Positions 1-8,029 of a DNA stretch of 64,000 nt are shown here, in pieces. Below the pieces are notes generated by a model, which ran no database searches, had not been told where the DNA came from, and saw only the letters and a program-made list of their open reading frames with translations. Position numbers and translations under genes: made by a program. This DNA is from a virus, in IMG/VR virus record IMGVR_UViG_3300010371_000030, positions 41,833-105,832 of that record, one strand, 5' to 3'. Every line of letters begins with the position of its first letter. The stretch's first letter is position 1.

Positions 1-1503
1 CGAGTCCGGATCCAGCTTGGAAGTGATCGGGTTGTATCTGTCAGTCCATCCAACGATGTTCTTGACGTATACCAGCAGTTGATCGGGCACGGCGTCCAGA
101 TTCCAGATGTTCGGGATCTCCAACGCCAGCTGCGTAGTCTGCTCCCACATCTGCTGCGGACCGCCGAACAAACGCTGAATGAACTGCCCTCCATTCGCTT
201 GATCCTCGTCACGGATGCTCTGAAGGATGAAGCGATACATGTCCAGAACTTGCGCCGGAGCCGGGAGCGGCGACGCCGTGAATCCGAGCATGGCCACCAT
301 ATACGGCTGTGCGAGCAAGTTGCCCACCAGATCACGGATCGTCGCGCCGTTGATCGTCAGCTGATACAGCTCGCCCTCGGTCTGGTCGGACGTTGAGAGG
401 ATGATCGTGTCCGACTCCACTTGCATGATCTTGGTGGTCGTCAGTCCGTTGTCCCACGTGAAGTTGGACACGTCCAGGGACAACAGCTTGGAGTCGGTCG
501 CGATGGGCTCGCTGAAGTAGATGGAGACCGTGTTCGCATCGGTCGCGATGACCATCTTGACGAACGGCTTGACCCCCACGCCATAGAACGCGGCCGCATC
601 CTTTGACACCGGGTTGCCAAAGGAAGTGATCAGGGAGCCCGAGGATGAACCGTACCCAAAGACGGGCTGCGCAATCACCTCCGTCCACCAGCCCTCGGCC
701 GTCCCGGCAGGGTCGTACACGATGAACTCGAACCACCCCGGACCTTCGGGCAGGTAGAACAACGCCGTGTTGCCGTTGCTAGGCAATACATCGTTCCAAG
801 TCCCGGGAGCAGGGGGCGAGCTATCCTGCCAGATGACTACGGGCGGACCGCCTACCGGCCTGTACTGGACGATGAAGTTGGGCGCGAACGCGTTCTGGTA
901 CTTGGCCTGGATTTGATAGCACTGCCCGTATCCGGCATTGTACTGCTGGAAGATGCCGCCCTGTTTGCCCGATACAGTCGTCTGTGCCTGGATGTAGTTG
1001 AACGTCCCATCGAAGCCGGTCAGGAGCGTGGCGAAGCCCGCAATGGACCAGTACGTGCCAATCGTGCCCACCTGGGACATGTCGCTGTCCAGGAACGCGT
1101 CGGCGCCGATGAGAAGCTGCTCGCTGTTCACCGTGAGCAGATACGCCGCGCTGTCGAGCATCGGAGACACGATCACGATCACGTACTTGGTCGTGGTGCC
1201 AGCCGAGGAAGGAACCTCCACGGCCAGCACGGCAGGCGTCGACAACTCCGCATCGTTGAACCCGTACATGTTCCAGTTGTCCGGGTTGACGAGCGCCGCA
1301 TTGTTATCGACGGGCGCAGTGAAGTCGACGCGAATGCGCGTGTTCGACGTGGGCTTGGCTCGCTTGATCCGAGTGATCTTCTGTAGATCGCCCGTCATCG
1401 TCAGCGACAGCGCCATCGTCTCGGACGATGACATATGTTCGGTGCCTTCGCCGAACAGCTTCAGCTTGAGCGCGACGGTCGCCGATGACGAGATGAAGGC
1501 CAT
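1..1503 (-). CDS. Baseplate/tail protein I-like protein with Ig-like modules (partial)
   Basis: The reading frame is open from an ATG to the left edge, so at least 501 residues are present and the C-terminus is missing. The N-terminal ~110 residues (VDFTAPVD, NPDNWNMYG) and a second stretch near residue 320 (VSIYFSEPIATDSK) look like bacterial Ig-like adhesion modules. The last visible part (IWNLDAVPDQLLVYVK, about residue 463) resembles the start of P2 gpI-type tail proteins, which join the baseplate wedge to the tail fibre. It is the most downstream visible gene of the baseplate cluster, which fits that role. The assignment rests on position and one motif, so the exact family is tentative. 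Confidence 0.6.
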   Translation of the reverse strand, partial: MAFISSSATVALKLKLFGEGTEHMSSSETMALSLTMTGDLQKITRIKRAKPTSNTRIRVDFTAPVDNNAALVNPDNWNMYGFNDAELSTPAVLAVEVPSSAGTTTKYVIVIVSPMLDSAAYLLTVNSEQLLIGADAFLDSDMSQVGTIGTYWSIAGFATLLTGFDGTFNYIQAQTTVSGKQGGIFQQYNAGYGQCYQIQAKYQNAFAPNFIVQYRPVGGPPVVIWQDSSPPAPGTWNDVLPSNGNTALFYLPEGPGWFEFIVYDPAGTAEGWWTEVIAQPVFGYGSSSGSLITSFGNPVSKDAAAFYGVGVKPFVKMVIATDANTVSIYFSEPIATDSKLLSLDVSNFTWDNGLTTTKIMQVESDTIILSTSDQTEGELYQLTINGATIRDLVGNLLAQPYMVAMLGFTASPLPAPAQVLDMYRFILQSIRDEDQANGGQFIQRLFGGPQQMWEQTTQLALEIPNIWNLDAVPDQLLVYVKNIVGWTDRYNPITSKLDPDS

Positions 1504-1516
1504 GTCAGACTCGCGA

Positions 1517-1933
1517 TCAGATGGTGATGGTCAGCGGAGTGACGCCGGCCTGGAACCTGTACACGTCCGTATCCAGCACGGTCCGAGGATTGGCCAGCGG
1601 GTCGGCCGTCAGCAGGTTGCCACCCGATGGCGCATCGAAGATGCCCACCCAGGTAATCAGCCCCCACGGACCGCCCGAGGCGGCAGGGAACACGATGTCA
1701 GCCGCGTGAGACTTGGCTCGCCCGGCTGCGGCGGGCCAATGCCCTGCATCGTTCGTCACGGCCACACGCGCGTAGTTGTTCCCGGACGGCTCGACAACGC
1801 CTGTGCCATCGCTGTTGGGAGCGGCGGTCATGAGACCCACGTACACGGTCGCCGGGAAGATGCTCGTGGAGCCGAGGAGCGAGTCCAGCACCTCGTTTGC
1901 GTACAGATCGATCAGCCCATTCGCAATAGCCAT
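1517..1933 (-). CDS. Tail-fibre-like structural protein
   Basis: A 138-residue protein without signal peptide or membrane segment. The stretch VYVGLMTAAPNSDGTGVVEP followed by NNYARVAVTND and a Trp-Pro-Ala-Ala segment is typical of short phage tail-fibre-like proteins that share a Y.GL.T..P..GTG..V....YAR..V pattern. It sits between the wedge protein J and the gpI-like gene, as expected for a fibre or adaptor component. Its attachment partner and receptor role are inferred. Confidence 0.55.
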   Translation of the reverse strand: MAIANGLIDLYANEVLDSLLGSTSIFPATVYVGLMTAAPNSDGTGVVEPSGNNYARVAVTNDAGHWPAAAGRAKSHAADIVFPAASGGPWGLITWVGIFDAPSGGNLLTADPLANPRTVLDTDVYRFQAGVTPLTITI

Positions 1934-1940
1934 GACGCGC

Positions 1941-4109
1941 TCAGCTGTGGATGGTGATGGTGAAGTTTCCCGCCGTCGGAAGCTGGCGCGAAGTCAGGGT
2001 GATATCTGCCCATCCGTTCAGAACCACCTTGGTAATCGTCGGATCCACGGAGTGGATCTGGAAGTCGATGAAGCTGAGAGCAATCACGCCCCCGAAAGAC
2101 CACAGGAACGTCACGCCGTCCGGCCCCAGCGCTTCCGGTTGGAGGACCGCCGCCAACTGGTTGATGATCATCTGGCTGGTCACCTCCACAGGCGCCCAGA
2201 CGTCGGCATTGATGTTCACGGCCAACGGGCTGTAGTTGGTCGCGACCACCTGCTGATTCGCGACAAGGCGCTTGCGGACCGGCGGCACCACGGTCTTGTC
2301 GCCATTGAAGTAGGTGGACAGGTTTCCGAGCTGAAGTGCCGTCGCGAGCCCTCCGCCCTTCGCCACACAGATGAGCTCAACCGTCTTGGGTCCGAATCCC
2401 TCTTCCACCGAGAAAGCGCGGCTGAACGGACTAGCGCCGGTGGAGTCGACGTAGTTGAGCGTCATGTCCGCGAGGTCATCCGGACCCAGCGCCACGTCAC
2501 GATCACGGAGCGACGCGGGCCCTTCCTGCTTCGCTTGGGCGAGGCTCGCCGCGCTAGCGCTCTGCGCTTCTGCCCACCCGCTGGCCACGCGCGGATTCCA
2601 GAACTTGTTGATGAACGTCATTCCGGTCTTGTCGACCGAGATGGCCAGCGCGCCGACGTTTCCGTTGTCGTCGGCGCCATAGCGATAGTTGACCTGGATA
2701 TTGCCCTGCCCGATGTCCGGGATGGCGCCGTTTTTGCCATCTCCGAACACGAACTGCGCCACGTTATCCGGTCCGAGCTGGACGCGGTACACCAGGTCTG
2801 CTCCGGCCGACGTCAGTAGCTGTAGAACATTCGTCCACGGTACGGCGTCGACCGTCAGCGCGTCGCTATTGAGGATGAAGCCAGTCTGCGATGACGTAAA
2901 CATCTGTCCGGGCGCACCCGTGGAGCTGCCCAACGTCTCGCCCAGCACCGACTTGCCCTGTACCACCTGCCCAATGACGTACTGCTTGCCTTGGTCGATG
3001 CGGATACGGCCGAACGTTCGGCCAGGCGTGGGCGAGCCCGAGACCGACACGACGCGAATGCGAAGCCAGAACGCCTTGATACCATTCACCGTGAATGGAT
3101 TCCAGTCGTGCGTCAGGTCCTGAGGGAGCGTGTACCCCCACTGCGTCTCGGACTGCGAGACGGTGAACGGCAACTCGCGCCAATCGGTCCCAATACCATA
3201 GTCAGATACATTGGTCGACGGCACCGACTGCCCGAGGAGTCCCGTGGTGACGATGTTGGTAGTGCCGTTCCAAGTGCTGACCACATCCTGATACGACGCG
3301 TTGGTCTGGAGCTGAACACGCACAGTCGCGCCGGCTCGGTTGTTCGGACCGAGGAGCGACGTGACATCGAACTGGAGCTGGCCACCGCCGATGTTGGTAA
3401 CGGAAGTGGGCTGCGCGTTCTGGAAGTCTCCATCGTAATACTCCAGGATCTCAATGGAGACAGCAGGTCCTGTAGTAACGCTGCCCGTTCCGGCCACGAG
3501 ATTGACCTGGTCCCACATGACCGTGCTATGGCCGATGTAGAGCATGTCGCCAGCCTTCTCGGTGCCAATCCAGTTCCAGTTGGCACCGCCGATGGCGTTG
3601 GCGTTCGTAGTATTGTCTGTATACGTGAGCGCCGTTCCATCGAACGTGAGCACGCTCGTAAGCTGATCGGAACGGTCGATGGTGATGCCGGCCAAGCACT
3701 CGTATGGAACGGCCGGAGTGGTGCCCGACTGCTGCGTGGCGACTTGAGCGAGCTGCGGCACGACGGTCGTGGAAGTGTTGAACGGACGCGTGAGCTGGAA
3801 CACGACGTCGGCCTGCGCCGGTGTCGCCGGGCGCATCTCGTAACCGATCAGCCGCAGCATGTTGCGGATGGTCTCGGGCAGCTGCGCGGTCGGCAGCGTG
3901 CACTCGTTGGCGATCATGTCGATCAGCGTGTTGTTCAGATGCCCGACGAGTGCGGCCGCGCGCAGGAACTGGATGAAGGGTTCAAAGTCGGATTCGTCGG
4001 TCAGCTCCGGCAGGTTCTCCCTCTTGTAGAGGATGAGCGCCTCCAGAATCTCACCATAGTAGAACACCGACCAGTTGAACGACGGGACCTTGATCACATT
4101 GGCAGCCAT
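1941..4109 (-). CDS. Baseplate wedge protein J-like
   Basis: At 722 residues this is a large member of the gpJ/gp47 (T4 gp6-like) wedge family. The helical N-terminus (FLRAAALVGHLNNTLIDMIA, then PETIRNMLRLIGYEMRPA) is characteristic of the longer wedge proteins of contractile injection systems. The middle is beta-rich. It includes an Ile-Gln-Val-Asn-Tyr-Arg-Tyr-Gly segment and a later AGPASLRDRDVALGPDDLAD-like stretch, as in 'putative baseplate assembly protein' sequences. It follows the gp25-like gene with a one-base gap. Role (known for the family): dimers form the wedge that transmits contraction to the sheath. Confidence 0.8.
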   Translation of the reverse strand: MAANVIKVPSFNWSVFYYGEILEALILYKRENLPELTDESDFEPFIQFLRAAALVGHLNNTLIDMIANECTLPTAQLPETIRNMLRLIGYEMRPATPAQADVVFQLTRPFNTSTTVVPQLAQVATQQSGTTPAVPYECLAGITIDRSDQLTSVLTFDGTALTYTDNTTNANAIGGANWNWIGTEKAGDMLYIGHSTVMWDQVNLVAGTGSVTTGPAVSIEILEYYDGDFQNAQPTSVTNIGGGQLQFDVTSLLGPNNRAGATVRVQLQTNASYQDVVSTWNGTTNIVTTGLLGQSVPSTNVSDYGIGTDWRELPFTVSQSETQWGYTLPQDLTHDWNPFTVNGIKAFWLRIRVVSVSGSPTPGRTFGRIRIDQGKQYVIGQVVQGKSVLGETLGSSTGAPGQMFTSSQTGFILNSDALTVDAVPWTNVLQLLTSAGADLVYRVQLGPDNVAQFVFGDGKNGAIPDIGQGNIQVNYRYGADDNGNVGALAISVDKTGMTFINKFWNPRVASGWAEAQSASAASLAQAKQEGPASLRDRDVALGPDDLADMTLNYVDSTGASPFSRAFSVEEGFGPKTVELICVAKGGGLATALQLGNLSTYFNGDKTVVPPVRKRLVANQQVVATNYSPLAVNINADVWAPVEVTSQMIINQLAAVLQPEALGPDGVTFLWSFGGVIALSFIDFQIHSVDPTITKVVLNGWADITLTSRQLPTAGNFTITIHS

Positions 4110-4110
4110 G

Positions 4111-4515
4111 TCACACCGTCCCAGTCGTCGTCGTGGTCGAGATGGTTTGTGGGAAGCTCATCTCAAAGTCCCGTTCGTTATCAGACTCCATGTTCCAGTA
4201 CACGAACGAAAGCACCAGTTCGCCCGCGGTAGTCGTCGCCCAGTTCACGGAGCCTTGGACGAGCTTGTATCGCTTCTGCGCCTCAAAGCTCTGGAAGATG
4301 GTCACCAGCCTCGACATGATCCTGGACTTCGACACGGTGTCTGAGATGGTGAAGATTGGAGTCAATCCCAAGCCTGGATTCTGCTGGAAGGCGTTGTCGT
4401 TACTATCGTCCAGCATGGCCGTGCGAATGATCTTCCGGTCGTTGTCATCGCCAGAAACCATCGCGGCCCCGCCACCGGGACCGACGCCAACAGGGATTGC
4501 CAATCCAGTCGCCAT
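4111..4515 (-). CDS. Baseplate wedge gp25/gpW-like protein (by position)
   Basis: A 134-residue protein immediately upstream of the J-like wedge gene, where gp25/gpW homologues are found in Mu, P2 and injection systems. It has a Gly-rich N-terminus, then a central segment (DDNDRKIIRTAMLDDSNDNA) and a C-terminal beta-rich half (GELVLSFVYWNMESDNE). The usual gp25 signature is not clearly visible, so the call leans on synteny. gp25 nucleates sheath assembly on the baseplate. Confidence 0.45.
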   Translation of the reverse strand: MATGLAIPVGVGPGGGAAMVSGDDNDRKIIRTAMLDDSNDNAFQQNPGLGLTPIFTISDTVSKSRIMSRLVTIFQSFEAQKRYKLVQGSVNWATTTAGELVLSFVYWNMESDNERDFEMSFPQTISTTTTTGTV

Positions 4516-4518
4516 GTA

Positions 4519-4935
4519 TCACCGAGGCAGGCCAGGGTTGGAGCCGCCCGAGCCGGGGATGGAGCCCATGGACGAGCGATGCGGGCCGGTCGCCTCCACG
4601 TCAGAGCAGCGGCACATATCCAGGCCACGAGGCTTCTCGTCCTGCTCGCCGAACCATCCGCCGCACTCCTCGCACAGGAGCACTTGCGGCGCGAGCCGTC
4701 GGAGCGCGCGACGGATACGAACCAGCTGGCCAGGGATGGTATCCACCACAGTATTGGTTTCTTGGTGGATACGCATCGCGTCCTGTAGGATGGGCAGAAG
4801 CTGTCTTGTGATGGAAGCCTGCTCTTCCAGAGTCTGTACGTGCTTGTTCGTGATGACCTTGATCGCCCACACGATGGCAGCGGCGACGGTCATGATCGCA
4901 CTGGCGGCGGCGGCATCGGGGAATGTAATCGTCAT
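4519..4935 (-). CDS. Membrane-anchored Cys-motif protein inside the baseplate operon
   Basis: A 138-residue protein of unknown function. Residues 11-28 form a hydrophobic helix (SAIMTVAAAIVWAIKVI). Residues 33-80 look like an amphipathic helix. A C-terminal cluster, CEEC at 88-91 and CRC at 108-110, could bind zinc. The tail is Gly/Ser/Pro-rich. It lies between the spike gene and the gp25-like gene, where a membrane protein is not expected. It could be a holin-like or lysis-timing protein, or a minor virion component. No family recognised. Confidence 0.6.
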   Translation of the reverse strand: MTITFPDAAAASAIMTVAAAIVWAIKVITNKHVQTLEEQASITRQLLPILQDAMRIHQETNTVVDTIPGQLVRIRRALRRLAPQVLLCEECGGWFGEQDEKPRGLDMCRCSDVEATGPHRSSMGSIPGSGGSNPGLPR

Positions 4936-4956
4936 GGTGCTTCCTATCCTACGATG

Positions 4957-5856
4957 TCACCCGCATTTCACCACGGTCGACTCCAGCCCGGAAGGCGGAG
5001 TGATTGGCGGCCCCGTAGGCGAGCCCGGACCCGAGGTGGAGTGGGTATGGTTGGTGAGGTAATTGGTGATCTCATCGCCAAGTCCTACGCCGTGCGCGTT
5101 GCCTCCCAGGTCCACCTCGTCGGCATTCACGACGCATTTGGCGCCGCTGGCGACGTTGACCGTGACTCCGCTGCTATCCAGCGTGACGGTGTTTCCGTTC
5201 TTGTCGGTAACGGTGATGCCGTTCTCATCGAGCTTGATGGAGTTTTGGTTCTGATCGGTGACCGTGATAGCAGGCGTGCTATCCATCACGATGCTGTTCT
5301 GGTTTTCGTCGGACACCGTCAGCTGCTTTTGATCGGCATCCATGGTGACTGTCGCCCCGTTCTTGTTCGTGAGCGACACGGAACCATTCTGGTCCACCTG
5401 AAGGCTCGCCTGGTCGCCGCCTTTGTTCTGCCACTGAACGGTGAGCGCCTCTTGCCCCTCGGTGTCATCGAACCAAATGATATGGCCTACGGGCGTGGCG
5501 AAGCCACGTCGCTTGCCGTAGTTGGTCAGGAACGGCGACGGAACAGGGGTTGGCGTGTCGCCGTCGGTATTGCCCCATAGACGCGTACCGCGCCACCGAA
5601 GGTTCATGCTCACGATGGAGACGGTGCCGGGCTGCTCGTCGTCGCTCGCCCCGGTCACGGCGACAATCTCCACCAGCTCGCCCACATCCGGTACCACAAA
5701 CCATCCCCACGGAAGGTACGGCTTGATCCATTGGGGCAGGTCCTGGTCCTCGCCATCGAGTAGCGCCTGGCACGCTACCCTGATCTGCCCGAGCTGATCA
5801 GGGTCCTCATTGGCAGTAACGACGGCCAGATGGCACTCTTCAACAACTACAGACAT
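4957..5856 (-). CDS. Baseplate spike protein gpV-like (OB fold plus beta-helix)
   Basis: Phage baseplate assembly protein V / gp5-like central spike, 299 residues. The first ~130 residues look like the gpV OB domain (QLGQIRVACQALL, then VPDVGELVEIVAVTGA). Residues ~150-250 are a run of short Asp/Asn/Thr-rich repeats (SLTNKNGATVTMDADQKQL, GITVTDKNGNTVTLDSSGV), as in a triple-stranded beta-helix. The end has His-Thr-His at ~270-272 in NHTHSTSGPG, matching the HxH iron-binding tip of P2-type spikes. It follows the hub gene with a 2-base gap. Role: membrane-piercing tip below the hub. Confidence 0.85.
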   Translation of the reverse strand: MSVVVEECHLAVVTANEDPDQLGQIRVACQALLDGEDQDLPQWIKPYLPWGWFVVPDVGELVEIVAVTGASDDEQPGTVSIVSMNLRWRGTRLWGNTDGDTPTPVPSPFLTNYGKRRGFATPVGHIIWFDDTEGQEALTVQWQNKGGDQASLQVDQNGSVSLTNKNGATVTMDADQKQLTVSDENQNSIVMDSTPAITVTDQNQNSIKLDENGITVTDKNGNTVTLDSSGVTVNVASGAKCVVNADEVDLGGNAHGVGLGDEITNYLTNHTHSTSGPGSPTGPPITPPSGLESTVVKCG

Positions 5857-5858
5857 GG

Positions 5859-7196
5859 CTAGCTGGTCTCCCCAAACACGCTGTTCGCAGGCGATTGAAC
5901 CTGAGTCGCCGACACATCCGGGAGCGAGGGGACCACACGCCGTGCGCTGAAGTCCAGCTCATATCCGCTCCCTGGATTCATGATGTGGCGAACGCGGGTG
6001 AAGTAGTACGACCCATCGAACAAGGTTCCAAGGCCGTGCAGATTGTGAGTCTGGCGCGCCATGATATCCTCGATGCCGATGATTCGCCCGTTGCCGATGA
6101 TGAACAGCTCCCGATAGCGCCTGAACCAGTTGTTCGCCCAGAGGGCGAGCGCTTGCGGGCTGTCGAAAAAGCGGTTGGTCTTGACCTCAAAGCTGTACTC
6201 TTCCAAGAACAGCTTGACGGTTGAGCCGGAGCCGGCCGCCGTGAGAATCTCGTTGCCTTGTGGCACGAGGGTGGCAGGCGCCGACTTGTTCGCAGACGGA
6301 TTGGGAGTCGTCGGATCCACGAACACGTCGGGGGAATCGTCGTTTTCCTCTTCCAAGACGGCCGTGATCAGCTTTCCAGTCTTCCAGTCCTTGGTCTCAG
6401 CCTTCATCTTGGTGACGGCGTGCTGGATGGCCAGCTCGGCGTCGAAGGACATGAGCGTGCTGTAGTCCTGCTGGTTGTACTCGAATGTATACACCTTGTC
6501 TTGGACGTCGGACTGCTGGAGCTTGTCTGGGTCCTTGAAATGGAGCGTCCAGTTGCCTTGGTCGTCGCCGTCTACCCAGAACAGGAAGCCACACAGATTG
6601 GCGAGCCCGCGCACAAAGTCATAGTCCTTCATGTGCGCCTTCTGGATGAAGTCGCTGGGCGGGTCTGGCGTCTGGTCGATGTCGAGGATGAAGCCATAGT
6701 CGGCTGCGCGAGCAGACACAGCGTCGCTGTACGTGAACTGCTTGAACCGACGTCCAGCCTTGGACTTGACCACCTTGAGCTTTGGATTCTTCTTTCCGAC
6801 CACCTTCTGGTCCTTCAGATTCTCCGGCGCGGTATCGGACATCATCGAGTCCTTGGTGTACGCGATGACTTCCATCGACGGAAGCGCGTTGGCCGGGAAG
6901 CTGGGCCGGATGCGGCGGATGATCGCCCGTCCGATGTGGTTCAGCATCGGTCCGTAACCCAGCCAGAGGTCCAGCTCGTTGCCAGGTACGAACAACTTGC
7001 TGTCCCGGACAAGGAGCCGGCCAGTGCTGTCCGTCTGCGGGTCAGAAACTGTCAGCTTGAGCTGATCGTGCATTCCATCTGCGGATTCGTACTCCAGCGA
7101 CTGAATACACGCCCTGATACCGTCTGCGATTCGGTTGCCGTTGACAGCCAAATCGAAGTTGGGGGCATTGACTCCGAGGTCAGAAGGGCCCGGCAT
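5859..7196 (-). CDS. Baseplate hub gpD-like (late control protein D family)
   Basis: A 445-residue homologue of the P2 gpD / T4 gp27 / VgrG-base hub that joins the tail tube to the spike. Supporting segments are ELDLWLGYGPMLNHIGRAII near residue 75, the AADYGFILDIDQTPDPPSDF stretch near 165, and KDYDFVRGLANLCGFLFWVD near 190, which matches the gpD '..D..FL..LA...G....' pattern. The C-terminal SYYFTRVRHIMNPGSGYELDF segment is also family-like. The gene lies directly upstream of the spike and downstream of the LysM protein. Confidence 0.82.
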   Translation of the reverse strand: MPGPSDLGVNAPNFDLAVNGNRIADGIRACIQSLEYESADGMHDQLKLTVSDPQTDSTGRLLVRDSKLFVPGNELDLWLGYGPMLNHIGRAIIRRIRPSFPANALPSMEVIAYTKDSMMSDTAPENLKDQKVVGKKNPKLKVVKSKAGRRFKQFTYSDAVSARAADYGFILDIDQTPDPPSDFIQKAHMKDYDFVRGLANLCGFLFWVDGDDQGNWTLHFKDPDKLQQSDVQDKVYTFEYNQQDYSTLMSFDAELAIQHAVTKMKAETKDWKTGKLITAVLEEENDDSPDVFVDPTTPNPSANKSAPATLVPQGNEILTAAGSGSTVKLFLEEYSFEVKTNRFFDSPQALALWANNWFRRYRELFIIGNGRIIGIEDIMARQTHNLHGLGTLFDGSYYFTRVRHIMNPGSGYELDFSARRVVPSLPDVSATQVQSPANSVFGETS

Positions 7197-7199
7197 GGT

Positions 7200-8027
7200 T
7201 CACTCGCCGCTCCGAGGAGTGATGTTGACCACGAAGGATGTATATGGCGTGCTACGAAGCTTGAACCAGGCAATGCGATGGTCTCGCGTGTCGCTCTGCT
7301 TCCGGCCGAAGGCTCCCGCGAGCTGGATGGACTGCTGCTGTGGCACCGACGTTCGGATGCCCTCGATGGAGGGCAGCACGACGATGTCACCGGTACCAAT
7401 CAGCGGCACGTTGATACTCCGCTGCCGGAGTACCACACCCAGCATTGGGTTGCCATACTCTTGCTGCGCGAGCAGCTCATAGTAGTCGCCCTCTTTCGCT
7501 CGGGCGTAGCGCGTGTCCGTGTTCTGCGTATCATCGACGCTGAACGGCACATACACGATCATGTTCATCGTGAACGTGACGTGCCGGACGTCGCCCAGGA
7601 ACGTTGGCTGGTTGTATTCGATGTCGGTGACGGACTCGATGATCACCTGCTTGGTCAGGCTGCTCGACGTTCCAAGCATGAACAAGCACACGGGCGGCCG
7701 ACGCACGATGCTATCGAGCTGGGACCAACTCACCAGCTTGTCGACCTTCGCGGCCGGGTCCGACGACGTGATGTCGCGCATGTAAAAGCGCGACTTGAGC
7801 GACAGCGTCTCTTCCTTGCCGTTCAGGAACTGGAGGATGGGATTCTGGCGATTGAGCGACGTAGTGCGCGAGATGTTGCTGCCAGTGTTCCGGGTGAAGC
7901 CGTCGTGCGGGAAGTCACCGATGAACACCTCGCCAGTTTCGGTGTTGGTGATCGTCCACGTCGCCGTCTTGAGCAACGCCTCCAGAACGGTTGCGCCGAC
8001 GCCAATTGCTGCCGCTGCGACTCCCAT
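7200..8027 (-). CDS. LysM-containing tube-initiator/baseplate protein (CIS tube, gp53-like)
   Basis: A 275-residue protein similar in layout to Afp7/PVC7-type proteins of contractile injection systems and gp53-type baseplate proteins. The middle (DVRHVTFTMNMIVYVPF) is typical of the N-terminal tube domain. Around residues 190-240 (YYELLAQQEYGNPMLGVVLR, then PLIGTGDIVVLPS) a LysM fold is recognisable. The ATG given leaves a 2-base gap to the tape measure stop. An upstream in-frame start would overlap that gene by 64 bases and is less likely. Role: connects hub to tube. Confidence 0.72.
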   Translation of the reverse strand: MGVAAAAIGVGATVLEALLKTATWTITNTETGEVFIGDFPHDGFTRNTGSNISRTTSLNRQNPILQFLNGKEETLSLKSRFYMRDITSSDPAAKVDKLVSWSQLDSIVRRPPVCLFMLGTSSSLTKQVIIESVTDIEYNQPTFLGDVRHVTFTMNMIVYVPFSVDDTQNTDTRYARAKEGDYYELLAQQEYGNPMLGVVLRQRSINVPLIGTGDIVVLPSIEGIRTSVPQQQSIQLAGAFGRKQSDTRDHRIAWFKLRSTPYTSFVVNITPRSGE

Positions 8028-8029
8028 GG

